Assembly: GCA_016842085.1 (NCBI GenBank)
Contig: JAEVEX010000061.1
Span: 27,289 to 91,288 of the forward strand
Direction: 5' to 3'
Length of the DNA stretch: 64,000 nucleotides
Origin: Candidatus Thermoflexus tengchongensis
GTDB lineage: Bacteria > Chloroflexota > Anaerolineae > Thermoflexales > Thermoflexaceae
Part shown: piece by piece, positions 43,994-52,558 of the stretch
Layout: every line of letters begins with the position of its first letter
Position numbering within the stretch: the stretch's first letter is position 1
Made by a program: the position numbers and the translations under genes
Notes under the pieces: generated by a model
Databases searched by the model: none
What the model was told of the DNA's origin: nothing
What the model saw: only the letters and a program-made list of their open reading frames with translations

Positions 43994-44860
43994 ATGTTGC
44001 TGAACCTGCGGGAGTATCACCGTCCGAAAACGCTGACCGAGGCCCTCGCCCTTCTCCGGCGTCCGGATATTCGAACCGTGCCCATCGGCGGAGGCACCCA
44101 GGTCCTGGCGGAGGGGGCGCGAGAGGTGGAGGCCGTGGTGGACCTTCAGGACCTGGGGTTGAATTTCATCCGGCTGGAAGGGAACACCCTTCGGATCGGG
44201 GCGACCACGCCGCTGCAGGCGCTGGTGGAGGCCCCGGAGAGCGCCGCCTATGGAGGAGGCATCCTCGCGGTCGCTGCCCGGGAGACCGCGCCCCTCCCCC
44301 TGCGGAACCAGCGCACGGTGGGCGGGGCGGTGGTCGGCGCCTCCGGCGAACAACCCCTGGCGACTGTGCTGATCGCTCTGGAGGCCGAACTGGTGGTGTT
44401 CACCGAACCGGATTCCCCCCGGGCGCTGCGCCTGGAGGCTTTCTATGATTACCGGGAAGCCCTCCGACGCCAGGGGATGATCGCCACGGAGATCCGCCTG
44501 CCGCTCTCCGCCGCGCCGATGGGAGCATCCTTCCACAAGGTTGCCCGGACGCCTGCCGATGCGCCCATCGTGGGGGTGGCGGTTCGGCTGTTCCGGGGCG
44601 TGGATGGAGCATGTTACGGCGTGCGCATTGCGGTCGGCGGGGTGGCCTCCCGGCCGGTGCGGCTGATCGAGGTCGAGCACATCCTGGAGGGGCGGCCGCC
44701 GGACCCGGAGCGCTTCCTCGCGGCCGCCCGGCAGGCCCGTGAGCAGGTGAATCCCCCCGGGGATTTCCGGGGCTCCCCGGAATACCGCCGCGAGATGGTC
44801 GAGGTCCTGCTCCGGCGGGCGTTAACGGACGCCGCTCAGCAGGCCGGGTTCACCGGGTGA
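43994..44860 (+). CDS. FAD-binding subunit of a xanthine dehydrogenase/CO dehydrogenase-type enzyme
   Basis: A 288-residue CoxM/XdhB-like subunit. FAD motif one is VPIGGGTQVL and motif two RTVGGAVVGASGEQ, with a C-terminal CO_deh_flav_C domain (about 175-288, FHKVARTPADAPIVGVAV). It passes electrons from a molybdenum subunit to its acceptor. No large or iron-sulfur subunit is adjacent; motif two differs from the common TIGGNLAxAxPxSD. AGGAGGCCCGTGTC precedes the ATG. Confidence 0.85.
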   Translation: MLLNLREYHRPKTLTEALALLRRPDIRTVPIGGGTQVLAEGAREVEAVVDLQDLGLNFIRLEGNTLRIGATTPLQALVEAPESAAYGGGILAVAARETAPLPLRNQRTVGGAVVGASGEQPLATVLIALEAELVVFTEPDSPRALRLEAFYDYREALRRQGMIATEIRLPLSAAPMGASFHKVARTPADAPIVGVAVRLFRGVDGACYGVRIAVGGVASRPVRLIEVEHILEGRPPDPERFLAAARQAREQVNPPGDFRGSPEYRREMVEVLLRRALTDAAQQAGFTG

Positions 44861-45164
44861 TGGACCGCTCGGGCCGCTGGCTCCTCTGAACAGAGGCTCC
44901 CCGAAGCCCTCCGGGTCACAGAGAGGAGCCATCCCGCCAGCTAAACGGCGGTTGCCCTGGGCCCATTGGAACTGGACTCCGGACGCGCGGGCTGCATCCA
45001 GGGAACGCGGGTGTCTCTTCGAAGACCTTACCCGGCGCCTTTCCATTGCCCTTGGTGGAGTGGGCAGGCCCCCCATGCGTTGCGGCTCTTCCCGGCTGTC
45101 CAGCGTCCAGTCCGAAAGCCATGGCTGGCCGGAACCGACGGGACAGCCATCGGGCGGGTTGCGC
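44861..45164. other. intergenic region before rel, with a large hairpin
   Basis: No gene. Outer arms 44879-44888 and 44919-44930 (GGCTCCTCTG and CAGAGAGGAGCC) enclose a smaller hairpin (CTCTGAACAGAG), giving about 52 bases of structure, perhaps a terminator of the preceding operon. I compared the region with T-box, SAM and c-di-GMP riboswitch core motifs from memory and saw no match. Confidence 0.45.
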
Positions 45165-45170
45165 TATAAT
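45165..45170 (+). promoter_or_regulatory. -10 box of rel
   Basis: A perfect TATAAT 28 bases before the ATG. GGGACA at 45140-45145 would be a -35 with a long 19-base spacer; the match is partial. Confidence 0.5.
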
Positions 45171-45197
45171 TAAGCAAAGGGGAAAGGCGGTGGCGGC

Positions 45198-47402
45198 ATG
45201 GTGGGCGTGCAGAATCCCACGACCCTGGAGTTCCTCCTGGAACAGATCCGGGACCCTCTGAGCCCTTCCGATCGGGAGCTGATCGAGCGGGCCTATCAGG
45301 TTGCGGAGCGGGCGCATTGCCATCAAACCCGCGCCTCCGGGGAACCCTATCTGTATCACTGCCTGGCCGTGGCTGGCATCCTGGCCGAGCTCCGTATGGA
45401 TCCCCCGGTGATCGCCGCCGGCCTGCTTCACGACGTGGTGGAAGATACCGGCGTAACCCTCGAGGATATCCGGCGGGAGTTCGGGGAGGAAGTCGCCCGC
45501 CTGGTGGATGGGGTCACCAAGCTGAAATACATCGATCGCCTCCGCGCCCAGCCGGAGGATGGGGAAGGCCGGCGCACGGCCCGGGATGAGCAGAGCGCGG
45601 AGAACATCCGCAAGATCTTCTTCGCCATGGTGGAGGATCCGCGGGTGGTGCTGATCAAGCTGGCCGATCGCCTGCACAACATGCGCACGCTGGGCGCCCT
45701 TCCCCCCGAGAAACAGAAGCGCATCGCCCGCGAGACCCTGGAGATCTACGCCCCGCTGGCCAACCGTCTGGGCATCTGGCAGCTGAAGTGGGAGCTGGAG
45801 GATCTGGCCTTCCGTTACCTGGAGCCGGAGAAATACCGGGAGATCGCCCAGGCGATCGATGAGCGGCGGGCGGAGCGGGAGCGCCACATCCAGCAGATCG
45901 TCGAGCGCATTAAGGCCCGCCTCGCGGCGGAAGGAATCCAGGCCGAGGTCACCGGCCGGGCCAAACACATCTACAGCATCTACCGCAAGATGCTCCGTAA
46001 GGGCGTCTCCTTCGACCAGGTCTACGACGTTCGGGCCGTCCGCATCATCGTGAACACCATCCCCGAGTGCTATCAGGTCCTGGGCATCATCCACTCCATG
46101 TGGCGCCCGATCCCCAAAGAGTTCGACGATTACATCGCGAACCCCAAAGACAATTCCTATCGCAGCCTGCACACGGCGGTGATGCTGGAGGACGGCAAGA
46201 CGCTGGAGGTGCAGATCCGCACCTGGGAGATGCACTGGGAGGCGGAATACGGCATCGCCGCCCACTGGATCTACAAAGAACAGGTTTCGAAGCGCGACCT
46301 GGCCTATGAGAAGAAGGTGGCCTGGCTGCGCTCCCTGATGGAGTGGCGCAATGAGGTGACCTCCGCGAAGGAATTCGTGGAGTCCCTCAAGACGGACGTC
46401 TTCGAGGATCGAATTTACGTGTTCACCCCGAAAGGGGATGTCATCGACCTGCCCCGGGGCAGCACCCCCATCGATTTCGCTTATCATATTCACACCGAGC
46501 TGGGGCACCGCTGCCGCGGCGCCCGGGTGAACGGGAAATGGGTCCCCCTCAACTACGTCCTCCAGATGGGCGATCAGGTGGAGATCATCCCGGCCAAGCA
46601 GGGCGGCCCCAGCCGGGACTGGCTGGATCCGGCCAAGGGATACGTGAAGACCTCGCGGGCTCGCCAGAAGATCCGCCAGTGGTTCAAGCAGCAGGGCCGT
46701 GCGGAGAACATCCTCCACGGCCGGGAGATCCTGGCCCAGGAGATCCGGCGCCTGGGCGTGCCGTTCTCCGTGGATGAGGCCGCGCGTCGGTTGCATGGGG
46801 AGTTTGGCTATAAGGAGCCGGAGGATCTGCTGGCCGCCATCGGCTGGGGAGACGTCTCCCCGGAGCAGCTGGCGCCCCGTCTGATCCGGATGGAGGAGGA
46901 GCGGCGCCGGGAGGAGCAGAAGGCCGCCCCGGAGCTCCAGGCTTCCCTCGAACGCTATGACGCCTCGCGGCCGGTGCTGGTGGAGAACAACCCGCAGGGG
47001 CTCCTGATGCAACTGGCCCGCTGCTGCAACCCGGTGCCCGGGGATGAGGTGATCGGCTACATCACCCGCAACCGCGGGATCACCATCCACCGCCGGAACT
47101 GCCCGAACATCCTGAACATCCGCTCCCCGGAGCGTCTGATCGAAGTGCAGTTCCCGGCCGGGGAGAAGGGATACCCGGTTGAGGTGGAGATCGTGGCCAT
47201 CGATCGCGTCGGCCTGCTCCACGAGATCAGCGGCGTCCTGAAGGACGAACAGATCAACATCGCCCGCATCAGCGTGGACACCCGCAACGGATTCGCGGTC
47301 TTCCAGGCCACCCTGGAGGTCCGCTCCGCGGCCCAGCTGCACCGGGCCCTGGCGCGCATCGAACAGATCCCGAATGTCCGTGAGGCCCACCGCCGTCGGT
47401 GA
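45198..47402 (+). CDS. rel: bifunctional (p)ppGpp synthetase/hydrolase
   Basis: A 734-residue RelA/SpoT-type enzyme controlling the stringent response. Domains in order: HD hydrolase (about 45-200, with AGLLHDVVEDTG and KLADRLHNMRTL intact), synthetase (about 250-370, RAKHIYSIYRKM, YDVRAVRIIV and DNSYRSLHTAV), TGS (about 410-470, VFTPKGDVIDLPRGSTPIDF), a zinc-finger/helical region and C-terminal ACT (about 655-730). The intact HD motif argues that it both makes and degrades (p)ppGpp. ATG 45198 follows GGGGAAAGGCGG. Confidence 0.95.
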   Translation: MVGVQNPTTLEFLLEQIRDPLSPSDRELIERAYQVAERAHCHQTRASGEPYLYHCLAVAGILAELRMDPPVIAAGLLHDVVEDTGVTLEDIRREFGEEVARLVDGVTKLKYIDRLRAQPEDGEGRRTARDEQSAENIRKIFFAMVEDPRVVLIKLADRLHNMRTLGALPPEKQKRIARETLEIYAPLANRLGIWQLKWELEDLAFRYLEPEKYREIAQAIDERRAERERHIQQIVERIKARLAAEGIQAEVTGRAKHIYSIYRKMLRKGVSFDQVYDVRAVRIIVNTIPECYQVLGIIHSMWRPIPKEFDDYIANPKDNSYRSLHTAVMLEDGKTLEVQIRTWEMHWEAEYGIAAHWIYKEQVSKRDLAYEKKVAWLRSLMEWRNEVTSAKEFVESLKTDVFEDRIYVFTPKGDVIDLPRGSTPIDFAYHIHTELGHRCRGARVNGKWVPLNYVLQMGDQVEIIPAKQGGPSRDWLDPAKGYVKTSRARQKIRQWFKQQGRAENILHGREILAQEIRRLGVPFSVDEAARRLHGEFGYKEPEDLLAAIGWGDVSPEQLAPRLIRMEEERRREEQKAAPELQASLERYDASRPVLVENNPQGLLMQLARCCNPVPGDEVIGYITRNRGITIHRRNCPNILNIRSPERLIEVQFPAGEKGYPVEVEIVAIDRVGLLHEISGVLKDEQINIARISVDTRNGFAVFQATLEVRSAAQLHRALARIEQIPNVREAHRRR

Positions 47403-47533
47403 GGAGGGCCGCTTCCCGGCCTGCCCTGCCGATCTGGAACCACGGATTTTCTCCAGGATCGCAATCGCCCTGCTCCAGCCGCAGGGCTTTTCGAAGATCT
47501 TACTCATCCAGACATAAGGTGGAGGGAGAAGGT

Positions 47534-47581
47534 GGGGGGACACCCCCCGCAGCCCCCCGGCAGGGGGCAAAAGCCCCCTGC
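47534..47581. terminator. paired GC hairpins between convergent rel and the AmaP-like gene
   Basis: GGGGGG-ACA-CCCCCC at 47534-47548 and GCAGGGGGC-AAAA-GCCCCCTGC at about 47560-47581. They sit in the 276-bp gap between convergent genes. They likely block readthrough or derive from a GC-rich repeat family; T-tracts are lacking. Confidence 0.5.
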
Positions 47582-47678
47582 ACCCCCCTATCTCTCAGAA
47601 CATGGAAAAGCCCTGGCTCCAGCCGAGGGCTTCTTCCTCCCCCTCCTCGAATCCGAGCGCAATCGCCGAATGCTTGCC

Positions 47679-48254
47679 TTAATGGGCCGCCGGCGGGGCG
47701 GGGCGGGCACCCCCCTTCGGGTAAGGTGCGTGGCGGATGCGGACCACCGGCTGACCGTAGAGACGAAGGCCCATCTTGTCTTCCACCACCACCCGGGCCA
47801 TCTGCAGAACCTCCTGGGCCTTGCTGGGGACCTCAATCTCCGGCGTGGTCAGCACATCCAGCTCCACCCGCAGGCCCTCCCGATGAGGGATCACCCGGGG
47901 GTGCACCTCGATCACATCCGCGAGCTGGTCCAGGTGATACTTCAGACGCTCCCGGATGGAGTCCACGGCCACGGCCACGATCGCGCCGCTCACCGCGGGC
48001 ACCCGGACGATCCGGCGTGGAGGCCGCACCTCGAAAAGCAGCCACAGGATGAGCAGGGCATCCAGCACCAGCGCCAGCAGGATCCCCACCCCGTAACGGA
48101 TCTCCGGGCGGATCTGGCTGAGGGCTTCGATCACCGTGTTAGAAGCAGACTGGATCAGGCGGGCGAGCTCCACGGGGGTGATCAACAGCACGTTGCACAG
48201 GGGGATGGCCACCAGGAGCATCAGCACCACGATGATACGGTTCAGCGCGTTCAT
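47679..48254 (-). CDS. AmaP/Asp23-like membrane-anchored envelope protein
   Basis: A 191-residue protein with two N-terminal helices (IIVVLMLLVAIPLCNVLLIT and YGVGILLALVLDALLILWLL) and a cytoplasmic domain of the Asp23/Gls24 type (VSGAIVAVAVDSIRERLKYH to MGLRLYGQPVVRI). AmaP anchors Asp23-type proteins at the membrane of Gram-positive-like bacteria. GGGAGGTTGGG precedes the ATG. It heads a minus-strand stretch behind ribF. Confidence 0.75.
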   Translation of the reverse strand: MNALNRIIVVLMLLVAIPLCNVLLITPVELARLIQSASNTVIEALSQIRPEIRYGVGILLALVLDALLILWLLFEVRPPRRIVRVPAVSGAIVAVAVDSIRERLKYHLDQLADVIEVHPRVIPHREGLRVELDVLTTPEIEVPSKAQEVLQMARVVVEDKMGLRLYGQPVVRIRHAPYPKGGARPAPPAAH

Positions 48255-48434
48255 CCCAACCTCCCGGAGTGGGCTGGTGCAGCAGGTATACGGTTCGTCG
48301 CCTGGTTGCGTTTCGCCATGAATGGCCCAGGATCAGCGGGAAAAGCTTCAGGAAGCTTGTTCCCTTCCCTCTCCTTGTGCCGCGTAGCAGAGGATGGGCG
48401 GGCGCGCCTTCGGAGCCCGCCCATCCAAATTCCC

Positions 48435-49367
48435 CTAAACCGGAAGCGGGGTGGCACCCAGGATCTCGCGGGCCCGAGCGATGTCGCGATCGATCTGGGC
48501 AACCAGTTCGGCGATGGAGGGAAACCGACGCTCCTCTCGAAGCCTTTCCACAAAGTGCAACGTCAGCATCTGTTCATACAGGTCGCCGGTCCAGTCCAGC
48601 AGGTGCGCTTCAACCACCCGCTCGCTGCTCTGATCGAAGGTCGGGCGCACCCCGATGTTCACGACAGCCATATGACGGCGGCCATCCGGGAGCTCCGCCC
48701 AGCAGGCGTAAACCCCATTCGCGGGGAGGGCGTGTTCCGGCCAGATGTTCAGATTGGCCGTGGGGAACCCCAGACGCTGTCCGCGGCCCGCGCCAGCGAC
48801 CACCCTGCCGCTCACCGAGAACGGTCGCCCCAGGCATTCGGCTGCCCCTCGCACATCCCCCTCTCGCAGCGCCTCCCGGATGCGGCTGCTCCGCACCGGG
48901 CGCCCGCCCAGATGGAATTCCATCGCGACATGAAGGGTATAGCCATAACGGCGCCCCAGCTCCTCCAGCACCGGCAGGGTGCCCTCCCGACGGTATCCCA
49001 GCGCGAAGTCCGGCCCGGCCCACAGCGCCCGCATGCCGATTCCAACCAGACGCTCCACGAAATCCGCGGCGCGGATGCGCGCCGTCTCCAGCGTGAAGGG
49101 GATCTGGATCAGCGCATCCACCCCCAGGCGGGCGATGCACGCCCGCTTCTCCTCCGGCGAGGTCAGGTAAAAGGGAGGTTCCCCCCGCAGAACCACCGCG
49201 GGATGGGGGAAGAACGTCACCACCACCGAACGCCAGCCATAAGCGCGCGCCATCGCCACCACCTGCCCGATCAGGGCCTGATGGCCCAGGTGCACGCCGT
49301 CGAAAGCCCCCACGGTCACCACCGAGGGAAAGGGATCGATCTCCTCGAAACGCTGAGTGAACCTCAT
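48435..49367 (-). CDS. ribF: bifunctional riboflavin kinase/FAD synthetase
   Basis: Phosphorylates riboflavin to FMN and adenylates it to FAD; cytoplasmic. The 310-residue protein has the nucleotidyltransferase domain with TVGAFDGVHLGHQALI, FFPHPAVVL and SSRIREALREGDV, then the riboflavin kinase domain with GQRLGFPTANL and NIGVRPTF...VEAHLLDW. It lies in the minus-strand group with truB and era, a common arrangement around translation genes. Confidence 0.95.
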   Translation of the reverse strand: MRFTQRFEEIDPFPSVVTVGAFDGVHLGHQALIGQVVAMARAYGWRSVVVTFFPHPAVVLRGEPPFYLTSPEEKRACIARLGVDALIQIPFTLETARIRAADFVERLVGIGMRALWAGPDFALGYRREGTLPVLEELGRRYGYTLHVAMEFHLGGRPVRSSRIREALREGDVRGAAECLGRPFSVSGRVVAGAGRGQRLGFPTANLNIWPEHALPANGVYACWAELPDGRRHMAVVNIGVRPTFDQSSERVVEAHLLDWTGDLYEQMLTLHFVERLREERRFPSIAELVAQIDRDIARAREILGATPLPV

Positions 49368-49427
49368 CCAGATGCCCCCTGGATTGAAAAATGTTCCGTT
49401 CCCCGGGCTCGCTGCTGGGAGTTACTT

Positions 49428-50318
49428 TTATGGATCTCCCGGAAACACCCGCACCGGCTGCCAGCGCGCCCCCTGGCGCTCCAGCAACGCCAGCAATGTC
49501 CCATCGGGTCGGTGCACCCGGAGCCGGGGGCCAGGATAGGGCAGCGCCTTGACCGGGATAGGCTGCCCGTGCTGAAGCCGGCTCAGGATCTCCGACGATG
49601 GCGTGATCGGCTCCCAATCCGGCAGGGCATCCGCCATCGGTCGGAGATAGCGAAGCCAATTCCCAGCCCGGGCGGCGGCTTCCAGGAGCTCCCATGGGAT
49701 GGCGTCCGCCAAGGTGAAGGGGCCGCTGGCCAGCCGGCGCAGCTCGGTTAGATGAGCGCCACATCCGAGCCGCTCCCCGATATCCCGGGCCAGAGCCCGG
49801 ATGTAGGTCCCGGCGGAACAGGCGACCTCGATGGTCGCCCATGGCGGATTCCATTCCACCAGGCGGAGCTCATGGATCCGCACCCGCCGGGGCGGCGGCG
49901 CCACCGCTTCGCCGCGCCGGGCTTTTTCATACAGACGCTCCCCGCCCTGTCGGATCGCCGAGAAGGCCGGCGGAGTTTGCAGGATTTCCCCCACGAAGGA
50001 ACGCAGCGTTTCCTCGAAAGATTCCCGCGAGACCTGCACGGGTTGCTCGCTCAGGATCCGCCCCTCGGCGTCATCCGTATCCGTTCGGATCCCCAGGCGG
50101 ATCGTGGCCCGGTAGCGTTTATCGTGGCCCAGCAGGAACTCGGCCAGCCGGGTCGCATGGCCCACCAGAAGCACCAGCACCCCGGTGGCCAGGGGATCCA
50201 GCGTCCCTGCATGGCCGATCCGCCGGACGCGGGTGACCTTCCGGGCCCGCTCCACGACATCGTGCGAGGTCCATCCCTTCGGCTTATCCAGCACCAGCAG
50301 CCCGGCAGGCGTCTTCAT
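49428..50318 (-). CDS. truB: tRNA pseudouridine-55 synthase
   Basis: Makes pseudouridine at position 55 of the T-loop. The 296-residue product opens LLVLDKPKGWTSHDVVERAR and has the catalytic Asp in HAGTLDPLATGVLVL, then YRATIRLGIRTDTDDAEG and CSAGTYIRALARDIG. A C-terminal PUA-like domain (about 235-296) is present. It precedes ribF by 60 bp in the transcription direction. Confidence 0.96.
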   Translation of the reverse strand: MKTPAGLLVLDKPKGWTSHDVVERARKVTRVRRIGHAGTLDPLATGVLVLLVGHATRLAEFLLGHDKRYRATIRLGIRTDTDDAEGRILSEQPVQVSRESFEETLRSFVGEILQTPPAFSAIRQGGERLYEKARRGEAVAPPPRRVRIHELRLVEWNPPWATIEVACSAGTYIRALARDIGERLGCGAHLTELRRLASGPFTLADAIPWELLEAAARAGNWLRYLRPMADALPDWEPITPSSEILSRLQHGQPIPVKALPYPGPRLRVHRPDGTLLALLERQGARWQPVRVFPGDP

Positions 50319-50376
50319 GATGAAACTTGTATAGTTGAGTGCAAAAGAGGAAATATGTCCTTCTTTTCAATCCCAT

Positions 50377-51369
50377 TCACCGCCGCCCCTTACGCTCGCG
50401 CGGCAGGGCGTAGCCCAGGCGGCGCAGTTGCTCAGGATCCCGGCGCCAGTTCTTCCGGATCTTCACCCAGAGCTCCAGATACACGGAATGCCCCAGGAGG
50501 GCCTCGATCTCCTGGCGGGCCGCGGCCCCGATGCGCTTCAACATCTGGCCGTTCTCGCCGATCACGATCGGCTTGTGGGTTTCCTTCTCCACATAAATCG
50601 TAGCCGCGATATAGGTCAGGTTTGGATTCCGATCCACCCAATCGGTGATCTCCACGGCGATCCCGTGGGGAACCTCCTCCCGCAGCAGAAGCAGGGCTTT
50701 CTCCCGGATGAGCTCTGCCACGATCATCTGGAGCGGCTGATCCGTGAGCATCTCGGGATCGTAGTATCGAGGCCCTTCCGGAAGATAGGCAATGATGCGC
50801 TCCAGCAGGAGATCCAGGTTGTCGCCCCGAACGGCGGAGATCTGCACCTCCTCCCACGGGAAAGGAGGCTCCGCGTCCGGCGGGGTGGGGGCCAGCGCCC
50901 GGTAGGCCGTCAGGCGGCTCTCCCGGTCGGACCTCAGCAGGTCGATCTTGTTCAGCGCCAGGATCACCGGCTTGTCCGTCGCCTGCTCCTTCAGCAGATC
51001 GGCGATCATGCGATCCTCATCATCCGGCCACTGGGAGACATCGACCATGAAAACGATCACATCCGCGTCCGGTATCGTGCGCCGGGCCACTTCCACCATG
51101 TATTCTCCCAGCTTGTGGAACGGCTGGTGGATGCCCGGCGTATCCATGAAGATCACCTGAGCATCCGGCCGGGTCAGCACACCCAGGATCCGATGCCGGG
51201 TGGTCTGCGGCTTCGGCGAGACAATCGAGATCTTAGTGCCCAGGTAGGCGTTCAACAGCGTGGATTTCCCCACATTGGGCTTGCCGATAATGGCCACGAA
51301 GCCGGAACGATGGCCTGGGGGGACCTCCTCGTATTCCGGGAAAACCAGCGACGGCTCCTGCGCATCCAC
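50377..51369 (-). CDS. era: GTPase Era
   Basis: An essential GTPase that binds 16S rRNA during 30S assembly. The 330-residue protein has G1 GKPNVGKST, G2 KPQTTRHRILG, G3 DTPG, G4 NKID and G5 SAVRGDN, then the C-terminal KH domain (about 230-320, with ETHKPIVIGENGQMLKRIG). I place the start at GTG 51369, preceded by GGGGAGGAAGCCGATCC. The first in-frame ATG (51447) lies inside a REP palindrome, so it is unlikely to be used. Confidence 0.95.
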   Translation of the reverse strand: MDAQEPSLVFPEYEEVPPGHRSGFVAIIGKPNVGKSTLLNAYLGTKISIVSPKPQTTRHRILGVLTRPDAQVIFMDTPGIHQPFHKLGEYMVEVARRTIPDADVIVFMVDVSQWPDDEDRMIADLLKEQATDKPVILALNKIDLLRSDRESRLTAYRALAPTPPDAEPPFPWEEVQISAVRGDNLDLLLERIIAYLPEGPRYYDPEMLTDQPLQMIVAELIREKALLLLREEVPHGIAVEITDWVDRNPNLTYIAATIYVEKETHKPIVIGENGQMLKRIGAAARQEIEALLGHSVYLELWVKIRKNWRRDPEQLRRLGYALPRERKGRR

Positions 51370-51432
51370 GGATCGGCTTCCTCCCCTGGGATTTTTATGG
51401 GCAGCGCCCTGCCCGGTTATATTTTGGCCCAT

Positions 51433-51460
51433 GTAGGGCAACTGCAAGCAGTTGCCCTAC
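51433..51460. repeat. REP palindrome, copy 2
   Basis: GTAGGGCAACTGC, AA, then the reverse complement; identical in its inner 26 bases to 42125-42150. It lies in the leader of era, between era and the DUF2085 gene. Confidence 0.85.
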
Positions 51461-51578
51461 GCCTTCAGCTGTAGTATCAGGGGCCGCCAGGGGGCAACCC
51501 CCAAACACCTTTCCCCCCTCCGCGGCCTTTCGGACCCCATTGGGAGGGGAGGATCCTTCCAGTGCGGGGGGCACCCCT

Positions 51579-52202
51579 TCAGCGCCCCTCCTCCCATGCG
51601 GCCCACTCCAGAAGCCACAGGCGCGAGAAAAACGTCCAGGCGAAGGTGCTCCCAAACAAAGCCCCCGTGAGAACCCGCAGGAACGGCGTGCTTTCCCGGG
51701 GGGTGAAAGGGCCGATCAGGGCCAGGACGTAAGACACGAACTGGGAGCCGCCATCGAGGGCGATAGGGGCCAGGCCGAGGGCGAGGAAAGCCCACAGGGG
51801 CAGAGGACGCCAGGGACGCCTTCGGAGGATCATCGCGGTGGCCGCCAGCGCCATCGCACCGTAAATGGCCAGATCCCGCTGGCAGAGAGCGAGCTTCCAT
51901 CCGATCCGGGGATCACCGGTGAAAGCGCGAGGCCAGGGATAACCGGGCAAGCCCTCCAGGCCCACGCGCTCCCTCAGATCTTCCAGGGAATAAGTGGGAT
52001 GCTCTCCGAACAGAAAAAAGGAGCGCTGAGGAAGTTGATGGCATGTGAAAGAATAGAGGGTATAAAGAATGGACGCGGATCGCTGGAGCCCGGCCTGCAT
52101 CATGACGGGAGGCAGGATCGCCCCCATCACATAGATCCAGAGCCCGAGCGTGAGCCATCGAATGGAGGATGGGATCCCGCGTTCCGCCGTCTTGACACTC
52201 AT
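51579..52202 (-). CDS. DUF2085-family membrane protein
   Basis: A 207-residue protein with about four to five hydrophobic segments. The family marks are present: FTCHQLPQRSFFLFG, LCQRDLAIYGAMAL and LAPIALDGGSQ, with a Cys/His pair that may bind metal. Function unknown. It is transcribed away from the tRNA-Leu gene and ahead of era, separated from it by the REP element. Confidence 0.85.
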   Translation of the reverse strand: MSVKTAERGIPSSIRWLTLGLWIYVMGAILPPVMMQAGLQRSASILYTLYSFTCHQLPQRSFFLFGEHPTYSLEDLRERVGLEGLPGYPWPRAFTGDPRIGWKLALCQRDLAIYGAMALAATAMILRRRPWRPLPLWAFLALGLAPIALDGGSQFVSYVLALIGPFTPRESTPFLRVLTGALFGSTFAWTFFSRLWLLEWAAWEEGR

Positions 52203-52239
52203 CCGAGGCTCCTTTTAGAATGAAGCATGCGGAGAACGC

Positions 52240-52323
52240 GCCGGGGTGGCGGAACAGGAAGACGCGCCTGACTCAAAATCAGGTGGCCGCAAGGCCGTGC
52301 GGGTTCGACTCCCGCCCCCGGCA
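52240..52323 (+). tRNA. tRNA-Leu (anticodon CAA)
   Basis: An 84-base class II tRNA. Acceptor arms GCCGGGG (52240-52246) and CCCCGGC (52316-52322) pair fully, with discriminator A at 52323. The anticodon stem CCTGA/TCAGG encloses CTCAAAA, giving anticodon CAA at 52274-52276. A long variable arm (GGCCGCAAGGCC) and a T-arm with TTCGACT are present. CCA is not encoded. It reads UUG codons. Confidence 0.96.
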
Positions 52324-52558
52324 CTCGCCGCTTATTGTAGCCTCGTCCTCCATCGCCCGGAAAGCCAGGCGGTGAGGGTGCCCTCCCTGCTGTTGCCCTC
52401 CAGCTGTGAGAGGAAGAAGAGGAAATCGAGGATCACGACGGTGAGGAATTGCCGCCGGATTCGAACCGATGCCTCGAATGCATTCCAGGACCAGCGCCGC
52501 CCGCGAGGCCTTCCCAGGACGCTCTGATGAACGCTTCCCTGGCGCCCACTGATACCTT
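52324..52558. other. gap between tRNA-Leu and crtB
   Basis: 235 bases with no gene I can support. A short minus-strand motif (GGTTCGAATCC near 52455-52470) resembles a T-arm but has no matching acceptor. No hairpin terminator was found for crtB. Confidence 0.4.

Noticed and set aside
42428..44680. 750-codon minus-strand frame
   Set aside because: Antisense to three conserved genes (LLM, thioesterase, FAD subunit); composition typical of a shadow.
44861..45164. Riboswitch or T-box before rel
   Set aside because: Hairpins are present but none of the conserved core motifs I know is seen; a plain terminator or spacer is more likely.
44916..47570. 884-codon minus-strand frame
   Set aside because: Antisense to rel, with no recognisable domain.
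52440..52500. Possible minus-strand tRNA (GGTTCGAATCC motif)
   Set aside because: No matching acceptor, D-arm or anticodon stem could be built around it.
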